DNA of 64,000 nt from Halalkalibacter sp. APA_J-10(15) (GTDB lineage: Bacteria; Bacillota; Bacilli; Bacillales; Bacillaceae_D): positions 79,409-143,408 of the forward strand of contig NZ_JALKEV010000013.1 of NCBI RefSeq assembly GCF_023017105.1, given 5' to 3'. Numbering within the stretch: the stretch's first letter is position 1; each line of letters opens with the position of its first letter. Position numbers and translations under genes: made by a program. The notes under the pieces were generated by a model. It did not search any database and had not been told where the DNA came from. It was given only the letters and a program-made list of their open reading frames with translations. Shown here piece after piece: positions 39,341 through 47,833 of the stretch.

Positions 39341-40204
39341 TTATGAAATTGCATTAACAAGTTGGTCTAGTGCTTCGTTGATCGGGGTTACTGGACGACC
39401 GAGAACCTTTTCAAAATCAGTGCTTTCAACTTCTAGTGAACCGTTCCGAATGCTTCCTTGAATTCCTACTACAATTGGAATCACAAAATCAGGTAAACCT
39501 AACCCTTTCATGATCTGTGCATATTCTTCATCTCCTACTTGTTGTACAGGTATTTCTTTACCTAATACATGACCAAGAGCTGATGCCAATTCTTCTTGTG
39601 TTAATAGAGGACCAGAAAGTTCATACACTGTATTTTCATGACCGTTTCCAACAAGGACAGCTGCTGCTGCATCTGCGTAATCTTGTTGCAATGCCCAGCC
39701 TACTTTCCCTAATCCAGCAGAAGTTACCCATGGAGATCCCGCGATAGCCCCTTGAATGCTTCCGATTTCGTTTTCTAAATACCAATTGTTGCGCAAGAAA
39801 GAATATGGGATGCCAGTCTTAATAATGGCGTCTTCTGCAGCAACATGAGGAGGAGCCATTACATTTTTACTTTCTTGTGCATTTGCTAAACTTGTGTAAG
39901 CAATAAATTTCACCCCTGCACGTTCAGCCGCTTCAACTGCATGAGTATGTTGAAGAACCCTAGTATCATTGTCACCATCAGCAGAAATAATTAATAATCG
40001 ATCCACCCCTGAAAAAGCATGATCTAATGATTCTGGATGATCAAAATCACCTTGACGAACTTCCACACCACGAGTACGAAGCCCTTCTGCTTTCTCTGGA
40101 TTTCGCACACTCACTGCTAAATCACTTGCCGGTATAGATTTCAATAATGAATCTACCATCTTTGAACCTAATTTCCCCGTTGCTCCTGTAACTAGTATTT
40201 TCAT
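39341..40204 (-). CDS. NmrA/QorB-type NAD(P)-binding oxidoreductase
   Basis: 287 residues. N-terminal Rossmann motif ILVTGATGKLGSKMVDSL (GxxGxxG at residues 7-13), the atypical SDR sequence FIAYTSLANAQ, and PYSFLRNNWYLEN. It resembles YtfG/QorB-type quinone reductases, which use NADPH to reduce quinones or sense redox state. Ribosome site TGGAGG. It is divergent from an Rrf2 regulator, with a promoter in the intergenic region that overlaps a perfect 12-bp palindrome, so redox or electrophile control is likely. Confidence 0.88.
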   Translation of the reverse strand: MKILVTGATGKLGSKMVDSLLKSIPASDLAVSVRNPEKAEGLRTRGVEVRQGDFDHPESLDHAFSGVDRLLIISADGDNDTRVLQHTHAVEAAERAGVKFIAYTSLANAQESKNVMAPPHVAAEDAIIKTGIPYSFLRNNWYLENEIGSIQGAIAGSPWVTSAGLGKVGWALQQDYADAAAAVLVGNGHENTVYELSGPLLTQEELASALGHVLGKEIPVQQVGDEEYAQIMKGLGLPDFVIPIVVGIQGSIRNGSLEVESTDFEKVLGRPVTPINEALDQLVNAIS

Positions 40205-40245
40205 TGCATATTTCCTCCATTTCGGTTTTTATTGTAACTATTTTA

Positions 40246-40287
40246 ATTACATGTAATCATTTTAGTTACTTGTAGTGTATATGTCAA
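40246..40287 (-). promoter_or_regulatory. Promoter of the NmrA-type gene with palindromic operator
   Basis: On the minus strand TTGACA (40287-40282), 17 bp, TAAAAT (40264-40259). Directly after the -10 box is the perfect palindrome ATTACATGTAAT (40246-40257), at the expected transcription start. Related strings (GTTACTTGTAG, CTACATGCAAT) occur within the next 45 bp. The divergent Rrf2 protein is the likely repressor. Confidence 0.75.
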
Positions 40288-40301
40288 CAACTACATGCAA
40301 T

Positions 40302-40330
40302 TTAGTATTTTGTTCGTAATTTGTTATAAT
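40302..40330 (+). promoter_or_regulatory. Promoter of the Rrf2 gene
   Basis: A consensus TATAAT at 40325-40330 with a weak -35 TTAGTA at 40302-40307 (17 bp). TTGTAAC and ATTACTTACA follow downstream and resemble pieces of the NmrA-side operator. Confidence 0.55.
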
Positions 40331-40409
40331 AAACTTGTAACCAAATTACTTACATGATGAGAAACGATTAAATAACGAAATAGTTCATTAGAAGGGGTGG
40401 TGACTGCTT

Positions 40410-40844
40410 ATGTCCATCAGTAGCCGATTCTCTGTCGGAATTCATATATTGACTCTAATTGAATTTAATAAAGAAGGAGTAACAACTTCTGAATTTATAG
40501 CTTCCAGTGTTAACACGAACCCTGCTGTAATAAGAAAACTAATGGGAATGCTAAAAAAAGCTGGTTTAATAGAGGTACAGCCAGGAATTCCAGGAGCTAA
40601 ACTAACCAAAGAACGATCAGATATTACACTGTTTGACGTTTATAAAGCTGTGAATGTTGTACAGGAGAACGAATTATTTAGCATACATGAAAATTCTAAT
40701 CCAAATTGCCCTGTAGGCAGGAATATCCAGAATACAGTTGAACAATTATTCATAACAGCCCAACTGGCAATGGAAAAGGTTTTGAAAAGTCTTACTTTAG
40801 ATGATGTTATGCAGGATGTTGTTACTCAAGAGAATAGCTGTTAA
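40410..40844 (+). CDS. Rrf2 family transcriptional regulator
   Basis: 144 residues; AGAAGGGGTGGTG before ATG. The winged-helix domain occupies about residues 1-80 (SSRFSVGIHILTLIEFNKEG; SSVNTNPAVIRKLMGMLKKA; VQPGIPGAKLTKERSDITLF). Only Cys89 (NPNCPVGRN) and the terminal Cys144 are present, so the three-cysteine cluster of iron-sulphur IscR/NsrR types is absent. It resembles YwnA-type Rrf2 proteins that respond to redox or electrophiles. Divergent from the NmrA/QorB-type reductase, which it probably represses. Confidence 0.9.
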   Translation: MSISSRFSVGIHILTLIEFNKEGVTTSEFIASSVNTNPAVIRKLMGMLKKAGLIEVQPGIPGAKLTKERSDITLFDVYKAVNVVQENELFSIHENSNPNCPVGRNIQNTVEQLFITAQLAMEKVLKSLTLDDVMQDVVTQENSC

Positions 40845-41270
40845 AAAGTCAACTATTAGGAATGTCTTCAGCCTATCGACAAAACCGCGCAAACGTGCGA
40901 TAGTCGCTAGCTTTTTTAGTTAGGAACGTGCAACTTGTCTATAAGCGGGAAATTCCGTGTATCGTTTCTGAGTTAAAAAATCATTACTAACGATCAACTA
41001 TTGAGTTATCTGGTTCTCGTATTTCATTACACACTATTTCATCAAGCTTTCAAATAAAAAATATAAATGTTCACTAGACATATTAGGCCATTTTTCCGTT
41101 CGTAGTAATATAAAGCATTGTCATTCATGAACAAAAACAGTTGTATCTTATTTAAATATCCGTTAAAACTCAACAAATTATAAAAGGCCTGTGTCCAGTA
41201 TTTCACTAAACACAGGCCTTACTCTTCACCTTCAATTTATGCTAATACTTATATTTCATAATAGAAACGT
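40845..41270. other. Intergenic stretch between convergent genes
   Basis: A hairpin with CTATCG (40873-40878) and CGATAG (40898-40903), followed shortly by a T-run, may end the Rrf2 transcript. The remaining ~250 bp is AT-rich with no recognised gene. The terminator of the large wall-anchored protein gene is at 41184-41220. Confidence 0.5.
41184..41220. terminator. Terminator of the wall-anchored protein gene
   Basis: AAGGCCTGTGT (41184-41194) and ACACAGGCCTT (41210-41220) form a perfect 11-bp GC-containing stem flanked by A and T on the two sides, 50 bp after the gene's stop. Confidence 0.85.
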
Positions 41271-44200
41271 TCATTTAACTGCGAATTTTCTTTGAGAAAG
41301 GAAGTATAGGATAAACCCTAATACAACAAACAGACTCCCAAACAACAGAAACGTATAATTGGCTGTAGCTGTTTCTGGTAGTTTATCTTCCTTTTCACCT
41401 TTGGAATGATCCTGATCATTTTCATTTCCATTGCTTAAATCTTTTTCTTCTTCCTTTTGTGACTGTACTTCCTCTAACCCATCTATCGCCGTTTGTAACG
41501 CTATTAACGCTTCTTGTAGCTCTTCCTCGGTCTCGATGCTTGTTACTTCCTCTTGTGCTTTTTCGATAGCTGCTTGCAACGCTTCATATGTCGCTTCTGT
41601 ATAGCGACCGTCCTCATTCGTGATTGCACGGGCTTTGTCGATTAACTCTTCTAGCTCCGTCACGTCTACTTCTGGAACTTCTGGAGCTTTCTCCTCTAAC
41701 CCATCTATCGCCGTTTGTAACGCTGTTAGCGCTTCTTGTAGCTCTTCCTCGGTCTCGATGCTTGTTACTTCCTCTTGTGCTTTTTCGATAGCTGCTTGCA
41801 ACGCTTCATATGTCGCTTCTGTATAGCGACCGTCCTCATTCGTGACTGCACGGGCTTTGTCGATTAACTCTTCTAGCTCCGTCACGTCTACTTCTGGAAC
41901 TTCTGGAGCTTTCTCCTCTAACCCATCTATCGCCGTTTGTAACGCTATTAACGCTTCTTGTAGCTCTTCCTCGGTCTCGATGCTTGTTACTTCCTCTTGT
42001 GCTTTTTCGATAGCTGCTTGCAACGCTTCATATGTCGCTTCTGTATAGCGACCGTCCTCATTCGTGACTGCACGGGCTTTGTCGATTAACCCTTCTAGCT
42101 CCGTCACGTCTACTTCTGGAACTTCCCCTTGCTCTCTAGTAACGATAATGATATATTCATTATCTGCCGTTCCATCCCCTGATTCAACCCAAATTCTAAT
42201 TCGATTTTCTCCTATTTCTAAAGGAACTTCATTCATAGCTTCCGCTAACATCAATTCAGAACCATTTATTGAAATTAACGTTTGAGGTGAAAGAGCAACT
42301 GCTTCTATATCAATAGAGTCAACCTCATGTGGTACTTCTAAACTATATTCCAGTGTGTCCATATAGAATTCGGGTGATAATTCTCCTTCACTTACAGAAA
42401 TACTATCTAACCTTGATTCGATTGCAGCTGTCATACGGTGAATTCTAATTTCATATTCTCTTTCTGATCCATCTTCAGCCATCACGACAAGTGAGATGAC
42501 ATTATCTCCCTCATCAATGCTGATCGGATGCGACTCAACTCCACTTTCCACTATTTCTCCATTAATTGTTATTGTAGAGAATATACTAAATGTCTCTGGT
42601 GTTAAATTAATTTCATCAACTGAATACGGGAGTGTTGTAGAATACAATCCTCCACTATAGCTTAAAGAACCTTGAGTCATACTTAATGATTCTAAGATGT
42701 TATCATCTTTTGCATATGGCGTTCCGTTAATCACTCTTAAATTATTTATATGTGCTGATCCATAATTTGAGCTACTAGCATGCACCTCAATATGTCCTAC
42801 TTCATCCATTTGATTACGAAATGCAACTGAATCAAAAATCTGTTCTCCATTAATATATAAATCATATGTTTGAGTATTCATATTCATAACGATCTTAAGG
42901 TTATACCATTCACCCTGCTCATACGGCATTATTGTTCTTGAAACCCCTCCATCATACGCAATGAAATCCCCTTTATTCATTGCTATCGCAACACCTGGTT
43001 GTGATGATGGCTTATCATACCCATATATATATGGGATGCTAATCCATGAATTACCACTGAAAATTTCGTCATCTCTCATGACATCTAATTCAACAGTAAC
43101 AATCCCTGTAACTTCACCTTCATCATAATATTTAGACAATTGGGTTCTTCCGCTATTTGTATCTCTAGTGAACTTAACACTTTTATCATTCTGAGATGGT
43201 GTCTCAACAACTTCAATACTACCACCTGATAGAATAGAATCCCAACCACTAGGTAAAGAACCTGTTTCATTATGATTAAAATCATCTATTTCGAGATATT
43301 CTGGATGTGTACCTTCGACAAATAAATTTGGCACAGGTGTTTCATAGCCTGGCAATACACGAATACCAGTTGCTTCATCGGAACCATAATTGTCTTTCAT
43401 TGCTCTAATTGTGTAATTATCACCAAGTGAAATATTTTTTATAACATATTCTCCCGATTCATTTGTCAGTGTTTGAAATAGTTCCTCACCATCATAGATA
43501 ACGCTTACATTTGCATTTTCAACTGGTTGACCTCGATGATCGAATACCAATCCTTTCACACTTCCATAGTCGCTATTAGACATAATCGTTATGTTTTTAT
43601 TCGCAGCCGTATTTAATGCTGTTAATTCAACGGTTATCTCATGAGATTCATACTCATCCCTACTTGCTGTAACATTATATGTGCCTATTGGGATATTTCT
43701 AATAGAGTAAAAACCATTTTCATCTGTTTCAGTTGAATACTCCTCACCGTCCACATCAAGACTAACAGTCACACCACTTAATCGATTCTCATAACTATCA
43801 TAAACCGTTCCAGTAATTGATTCATATTGTGACTCTGGATCACCATAATATTCAATTGCACCAATATCAGCTTTATCATTATACAGGTCATTACCGAAGA
43901 AATCCGTTCCATCGTTATAAAGGTCAAGTCCAGCATCAATTAACGAGGAGCCTGACTGTAGCCGGTATCTTTCTAACAGATGAAGGTTCGTACCTGTTTC
44001 AGGGGTTGTTATTCGTTCAAAAGGGCCCGGATTAACCATTAATGGATCAATTGTAATCGGTCCAGAATCATCTCCCGGTATCGCAAAGTCACTTCCGAAA
44101 TAACTGTTATTTTCATAATTGACTCCACCACCAGTTGTTATGACGGCATTCGGATTAGTAGAATATAAGATATTGTTCTTAATATTATAAGTTGCTTCAA

Positions 44201-45521
44201 CATAAGAGCCGTAACCATAAACTAAAAAGTTGCTGCCATTATCTTGGTATACAGTATTGTTATATACATCCGCAACTGCACTTCTATCAGAATGTAGATA
44301 GATAGGATACCTTTCGACATTCTCTATAATGTTATGTCTAATAATTACATCTCCATAACTAAACTGACAAATTAAAATCCCATCACCAGTATTGTAAATA
44401 TAATTGTATTGCACAATGATATTAGTCGTTGCTCGATCCGGTCCGATCCCATTATGGTCAGCACCACCAGCCTTTCTTCTTGTATCGAACACTTCATTAT
44501 ACTGAACAATTACATCATCCGCATAATAAATTTCAATACCAGACGTACCAGCACCTGCTATGACATTATTTTCAATGACTGATCCTTGTACACCAGTTAC
44601 ATACATCCCATTGGCAGCAAAATCACTACCGTAATGTGATATATAGTTATTACGAATCGTCACATCTTTATGAGGAGTAAAATCTGGTTCCCCATAAACA
44701 GAATCACGAGATCCCCACCCAGTATATGGATTCCCACTATCATTTCCTACATATTGCTTAATTGAAATACTAGTAAATGAATTGTCTTCTAGTAACGAGT
44801 TTTCAATAATAACCCCCTCAAATTGAGTAGGTTGAGGGTTTTCAACATCTTCTACCCATGTATCAAAAACAATCCCACCAGATCTCTTTGAACGATCCCA
44901 TCCTGTATTAAAGTTAAAGCCTGGATCAGAAGTTCCACTTCCTCGAATCCAGTTGACCTCTCCACTGACATCATGAATATGGACACCGTTAATATGAATA
45001 TGATGTAACGTCCCAGCATCTGAACCTGTAACATAAATCCCTCTATAATCACCTAATGATTCTCCAAGTGTTGTTTCAATTGGTGCTGTGTTCGTAATTT
45101 CCAAGTGACTAATTTCCCAATATTCTTGATTTTTTAATTTTACGGTTGCGTCAACTTCCCCTTCACCTTCAATTAGAGGTAAGTCACCTTCGCCATACTT
45201 ATCAATGATAATCGGTGCACCTTCCACCCCAGAGCCTTGTGGCGCTAATTGACCTTCCCATCTTTCTCCAGATTTAAATAAAATTTTATCGCCTGGTTCA
45301 AATGCAAATCCATTCACCTGATCAAGAGTCTGCCAAGCAGATTCTTCAGTCAATCCATTATTATCATCATTACCATTAGTAGCATCGACATAGAAGTTAG
45401 TTCCCGTTTCATTACCATACGAAGTTGTAGGATTCAATAGAAGTAGCAACATTATTAAAGGAAGCAAGACAACACACAAAAACATTAATCCAGGAATTTT
45501 ACCCAAAACCTTAGTGCTCAT
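41271..45521 (-). CDS. Sortase-anchored multidomain protein with right-handed beta-helix and FIVAR repeats
   Basis: 1416 residues; AGGAGG six bases before ATG. In order: signal peptide (FLCVVLLPLIMLLLLLNPT), then a parallel beta-helix at about 45-550 (FYVDATNGNDDNNGLTEESA; repeated NNVI/YNEV/NIIENV turns). Next are two carboxypeptidase-regulatory-like repeats at about 560-720, a LamG-type beta-sandwich at about 740-930, and two cadherin-like sandwiches at about 945-1120. Three FIVAR repeats at about 1130-1355, an acidic linker, LPETA near 1381, a membrane helix and a RKFAVK tail complete it. It is held on the cell wall. The helix domain probably cleaves or binds an acidic polysaccharide; catalytic residues could not be assigned. 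Controlled by a cre site. Confidence 0.85.
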   Translation of the reverse strand: MSTKVLGKIPGLMFLCVVLLPLIMLLLLLNPTTSYGNETGTNFYVDATNGNDDNNGLTEESAWQTLDQVNGFAFEPGDKILFKSGERWEGQLAPQGSGVEGAPIIIDKYGEGDLPLIEGEGEVDATVKLKNQEYWEISHLEITNTAPIETTLGESLGDYRGIYVTGSDAGTLHHIHINGVHIHDVSGEVNWIRGSGTSDPGFNFNTGWDRSKRSGGIVFDTWVEDVENPQPTQFEGVIIENSLLEDNSFTSISIKQYVGNDSGNPYTGWGSRDSVYGEPDFTPHKDVTIRNNYISHYGSDFAANGMYVTGVQGSVIENNVIAGAGTSGIEIYYADDVIVQYNEVFDTRRKAGGADHNGIGPDRATTNIIVQYNYIYNTGDGILICQFSYGDVIIRHNIIENVERYPIYLHSDRSAVADVYNNTVYQDNGSNFLVYGYGSYVEATYNIKNNILYSTNPNAVITTGGGVNYENNSYFGSDFAIPGDDSGPITIDPLMVNPGPFERITTPETGTNLHLLERYRLQSGSSLIDAGLDLYNDGTDFFGNDLYNDKADIGAIEYYGDPESQYESITGTVYDSYENRLSGVTVSLDVDGEEYSTETDENGFYSIRNIPIGTYNVTASRDEYESHEITVELTALNTAANKNITIMSNSDYGSVKGLVFDHRGQPVENANVSVIYDGEELFQTLTNESGEYVIKNISLGDNYTIRAMKDNYGSDEATGIRVLPGYETPVPNLFVEGTHPEYLEIDDFNHNETGSLPSGWDSILSGGSIEVVETPSQNDKSVKFTRDTNSGRTQLSKYYDEGEVTGIVTVELDVMRDDEIFSGNSWISIPYIYGYDKPSSQPGVAIAMNKGDFIAYDGGVSRTIMPYEQGEWYNLKIVMNMNTQTYDLYINGEQIFDSVAFRNQMDEVGHIEVHASSSNYGSAHINNLRVINGTPYAKDDNILESLSMTQGSLSYSGGLYSTTLPYSVDEINLTPETFSIFSTITINGEIVESGVESHPISIDEGDNVISLVVMAEDGSEREYEIRIHRMTAAIESRLDSISVSEGELSPEFYMDTLEYSLEVPHEVDSIDIEAVALSPQTLISINGSELMLAEAMNEVPLEIGENRIRIWVESGDGTADNEYIIIVTREQGEVPEVDVTELEGLIDKARAVTNEDGRYTEATYEALQAAIEKAQEEVTSIETEEELQEALIALQTAIDGLEEKAPEVPEVDVTELEELIDKARAVTNEDGRYTEATYEALQAAIEKAQEEVTSIETEEELQEALTALQTAIDGLEEKAPEVPEVDVTELEELIDKARAITNEDGRYTEATYEALQAAIEKAQEEVTSIETEEELQEALIALQTAIDGLEEVQSQKEEEKDLSNGNENDQDHSKGEKEDKLPETATANYTFLLFGSLFVVLGFILYFLSQRKFAVK
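41472..42125. repeat. Three nearly identical 222-bp tandem repeats encoding FIVAR modules
   Basis: Units begin at 41472, 41694 and 41916, exactly 222 bp (74 codons) apart, and differ by only a few bases each. Each encodes VDVTELE.LIDKARA, EDGRYTEATYEALQAAIEKA and ELQEAL.ALQTAIDGLEE. The last unit diverges at about 42125, where the upstream cadherin-like region begins. Such identity points to recent duplication or gene conversion and likely copy-number variation. Confidence 0.95.
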
Positions 45522-45585
45522 TTTTTTCCTCCTAACGATTAATCGCATTTTTTGAAGTGGAAACTTCCCTCCCCCCTCCCTCCAC

Positions 45586-45599
45586 TGTATGCGCTTTCA
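45586..45599 (-). promoter_or_regulatory. cre (CcpA) site at the promoter of the wall-anchored protein gene
   Basis: The minus strand TGAAAGCGCATACA (45599-45586) fits the cre consensus with one deviation. It starts at the last base of a TATAAT -10 box (45604-45599), so CcpA binding would block transcription start. A clear -35 at optimal spacing was not found. Confidence 0.75.
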
Positions 45600-45709
45600 T
45601 TATATGTTTTTGTTTAAATGTCAAACAATATAATAAACAGTGGTTGATCATCAAAAATACAGTCTTTCATAGTACGTGGTTTAATCACTTTTCATCATCT
45701 TAGGAGCAT

Positions 45710-45747
45710 AAAAGACCAAACGTCATAGAGCTACCGTTTGGTCTTTT
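45710..45747 (-). terminator. Terminator of the MalFG-type permease operon
   Basis: AAAAGACCAAACG (45710-45722) and CGTTTGGTCTTTT (45735-45747) form a perfect 13-bp stem with a T-run, about 95 bp after the last permease gene. The remaining bases between it and the wall-protein promoter show nothing else. Confidence 0.85.
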
Positions 45748-45843
45748 CATTTTTGTTTGGACATAAATGAAAGTTTCACTAGTCAGAATCCATTCCGAAA
45801 AAAACGGAAATACACCCCGTTAACTCTTTCTCCTAATTTCCTA

Positions 45844-46755
45844 TTAACTCTTTAATCCACTTGTACTTATGCCTTCTACGATATATTTTTGGAAGAATAA
45901 AAACATTAAAAATACCGGTATAAGTGACAAAGCGGACATTGCAAACATTGCTCCCCAGTTTGTAATCGCATCAGGATCTGAATATAATTTCAAAGCTAGT
46001 GAAACAGGATATAAATCAGGTCGATTTAAATAGAGTAACGGTCCTATGAAATCATCCCATCTCCAATAAAAGGAGAAGATTGCAGCTGTTACTAAAGCTG
46101 GCTTAATTAAAGGCAAAATAATTCTAAAGAAAATAGAATATCGATTACACCCATCAATCTTAGCAGCCTCATCTAGTTCATACGGAATCGTTCTAATAAA
46201 TTGGATCATCAAAAAGATAAAAAACGGAAATCCGAAAAAGGTTGGTAATATTAAAGGCTTAAACGAATTGATCCATCCGAACCAGTTAAACATAATATAT
46301 TGTGGCACCATTAAAACCTCATAAGGTAGCATCATTGTCATCATCATACATACAAACCAAAAGGACTTACCTTTAAACGGAATTCTAGCAAATGCATAGG
46401 CAATTAATGATGAAAAGAAAACAGCACCGATCGTTGTGATTGTTACGATAATGAAGGAATTTTTGAAAAAGGTTCCAAACGTAACACCTCCAAACCCTTG
46501 CCAACCCGTTAGATAATTAGACAAGTCCCAATTAACAGGAATCAATGTATGGGCATTAACAAATATTTCTGAATTCTCTTTGAATGAACTAGCAAACATC
46601 CAAAGTAATGGATAAATCATAATTAACGCAAAAAGCATTAATAAAAAATGAAAAAAGTAAAATGAAAGTTTCTTCATTTTTTTGCGTCGTTTATTTCTAT
46701 AGTCAATGGTGATCGATTGCTCTCTTACATTCGGATTCATGTTTGAATTTTCCAT
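45844..46755 (-). CDS. Carbohydrate ABC transporter permease, MalG/LacG type
   Basis: 303 residues; AAAGGAG seven bases before ATG. Six membrane spans after a charged N-terminus ([11 protein letters not shown]). The EAA loop contacting the ATPase is [20 protein letters not shown] near residues 197-216. It pairs with the permease gene three bases upstream. The matching ATPase is not encoded here; importers of this class often share MsmX-type ATPases encoded elsewhere. Likely substrate is an oligosaccharide released from plant polysaccharides. Confidence 0.93.
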   Translation of the reverse strand: MENSNMNPNVREQSITIDYRNKRRKKMKKLSFYFFHFLLMLFALIMIYPLLWMFASSFKENSEIFVNAHTLIPVNWDLSNYLTGWQGFGGVTFGTFFKNSFIIVTITTIGAVFFSSLIAYAFARIPFKGKSFWFVCMMMTMMLPYEVLMVPQYIMFNWFGWINSFKPLILPTFFGFPFFIFLMIQFIRTIPYELDEAAKIDGCNRYSIFFRIILPLIKPALVTAAIFSFYWRWDDFIGPLLYLNRPDLYPVSLALKLYSDPDAITNWGAMFAMSALSLIPVFLMFLFFQKYIVEGISTSGLKS

Positions 46756-46758
46756 TAA

Positions 46759-47655
46759 TTAATCTCCTTTCGACTCATAATGTACCCAGTACTTAGATGT
46801 TTTAAATATAATAGCAGTAATAATTGCAACAACTAAAAGTAACACCCAAGCCATCGCAGAAGCATAACCCATATCAAAAAACTCAAATGCTCTTCGATAA
46901 ATATACAAAACATACAATAACGTGCTATCAAGCGGACCACCCTGAGTAATAATATAACTAGGAGTAAATGTCATAAAGCCATTAATTAATTGCATAACTA
47001 AATTAAAGAAAATAACAGGACTTAATAAAGGTAATGTAATCTTAAAGAAAGTGGAGAATATACCTGAACCATCAACACTTGCTGCTTCATAATAAGTAGA
47101 TGGAATATTCTTTAAACCAGCTAAAAATATAAGCATTGAAGAACCGAATTGCCATGCTGATAATGAGATTAAAGCCCAAATGGCTGTTGATGGATTCCCT
47201 AGCCACGATACACCTTCAATATGAAAGAAGTTCAAAATAGAATTTATAACGCCTTCATTCCCAAATACTTGTCTCCATAAAATCGCAATTGCTACACTTC
47301 CACCAAGAATAGAAGGAAGGTAAAACACACTTCTATACAAGCCCACTAACTTCGTAATATGATTCAAAATAATCGCTACTAACAATGCAAAAGCTAACCT
47401 GATTGGGACAGAAACAAATACAAAATATAAGGTTACTTTTACAGCTTGCCAAAATCTCATATCTTCATTAAACATTCGATCATAATTTTCTAAACCAATC
47501 CATCGTGGGGTAGCAAGCATATCATAATTGGTAAAAGAAAAATAAAGTGACGAAAGAATTGGGATAATTGTAAATAGAAAAAAACTAAGTAAGAATGGTG
47601 AAATAAAAGCGTAACCGGCAATATTGTCTGATGCTAAGTTCAGTTTTGGTTTCAA
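46759..47655 (-). CDS. Carbohydrate ABC transporter permease, MalF/UgpA type
   Basis: 298 residues if started at TTG 47655, eight bases after GGAG; a GTG three codons earlier lies inside the ribosome site. Six spans; EAA loop YYEAASVDGSGIFSTFFKIT near 185-204. Forms the heterodimeric channel with the following gene. The gene has its own promoter region containing the operator TGTAAGTGCTTACA at 47714-47727, separated by a terminator from the response regulator upstream. Confidence 0.93.
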   Translation of the reverse strand: MKPKLNLASDNIAGYAFISPFLLSFFLFTIIPILSSLYFSFTNYDMLATPRWIGLENYDRMFNEDMRFWQAVKVTLYFVFVSVPIRLAFALLVAIILNHITKLVGLYRSVFYLPSILGGSVAIAILWRQVFGNEGVINSILNFFHIEGVSWLGNPSTAIWALISLSAWQFGSSMLIFLAGLKNIPSTYYEAASVDGSGIFSTFFKITLPLLSPVIFFNLVMQLINGFMTFTPSYIITQGGPLDSTLLYVLYIYRRAFEFFDMGYASAMAWVLLLVVAIITAIIFKTSKYWVHYESKGD

Positions 47656-47713
47656 AAGGATCACTCCTATCCAGTATGATATTATTTATAAAACACTTCA
47701 TAATCCCAGTCGT

Positions 47714-47727
47714 TGTAAGTGCTTACA
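47714..47727. promoter_or_regulatory. Operator-like 14-bp dyad before the permease genes
   Basis: TGTAAGTGCTTACA has perfect 6-bp arms (TGTAAG/CTTACA) with a TG centre. The same 14 bases recur at 52673-52686 before the binding-protein gene. It resembles cre and other LacI-family sites but lacks the central CG. Confidence 0.7.
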
Positions 47728-47785
47728 AACAATTTTAAGCAATATGACTTAACTACGTAATATGAAAAACAGTGTCATAAACAAA

Positions 47786-47814
47786 AAAAAACAGTTTTAT
47801 ACAAAACCGTTTTT
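47786..47814 (-). terminator. Terminator of the two-component regulator operon
   Basis: AAAAACAGTTTT (47786-47797) and AAAACCGTTTTT (47803-47814) form a stem with one mismatch. The minus strand continues with a long T-run. It starts 20 bp after the response-regulator stop. Confidence 0.75.
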
Positions 47815-47833
47815 AATAGTAGATGAGATATAA

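Noticed and set aside
41472-42125. Regularly spaced repeats considered as a CRISPR array
   Set aside because: Units are 222 bp, contiguous and in frame, with no spacers and no cas genes.
41620-42285. Three similar plus-strand frames of about 70 codons
   Set aside because: They are antisense shadows of the FIVAR repeats; their repeated form comes from the 222-bp units.
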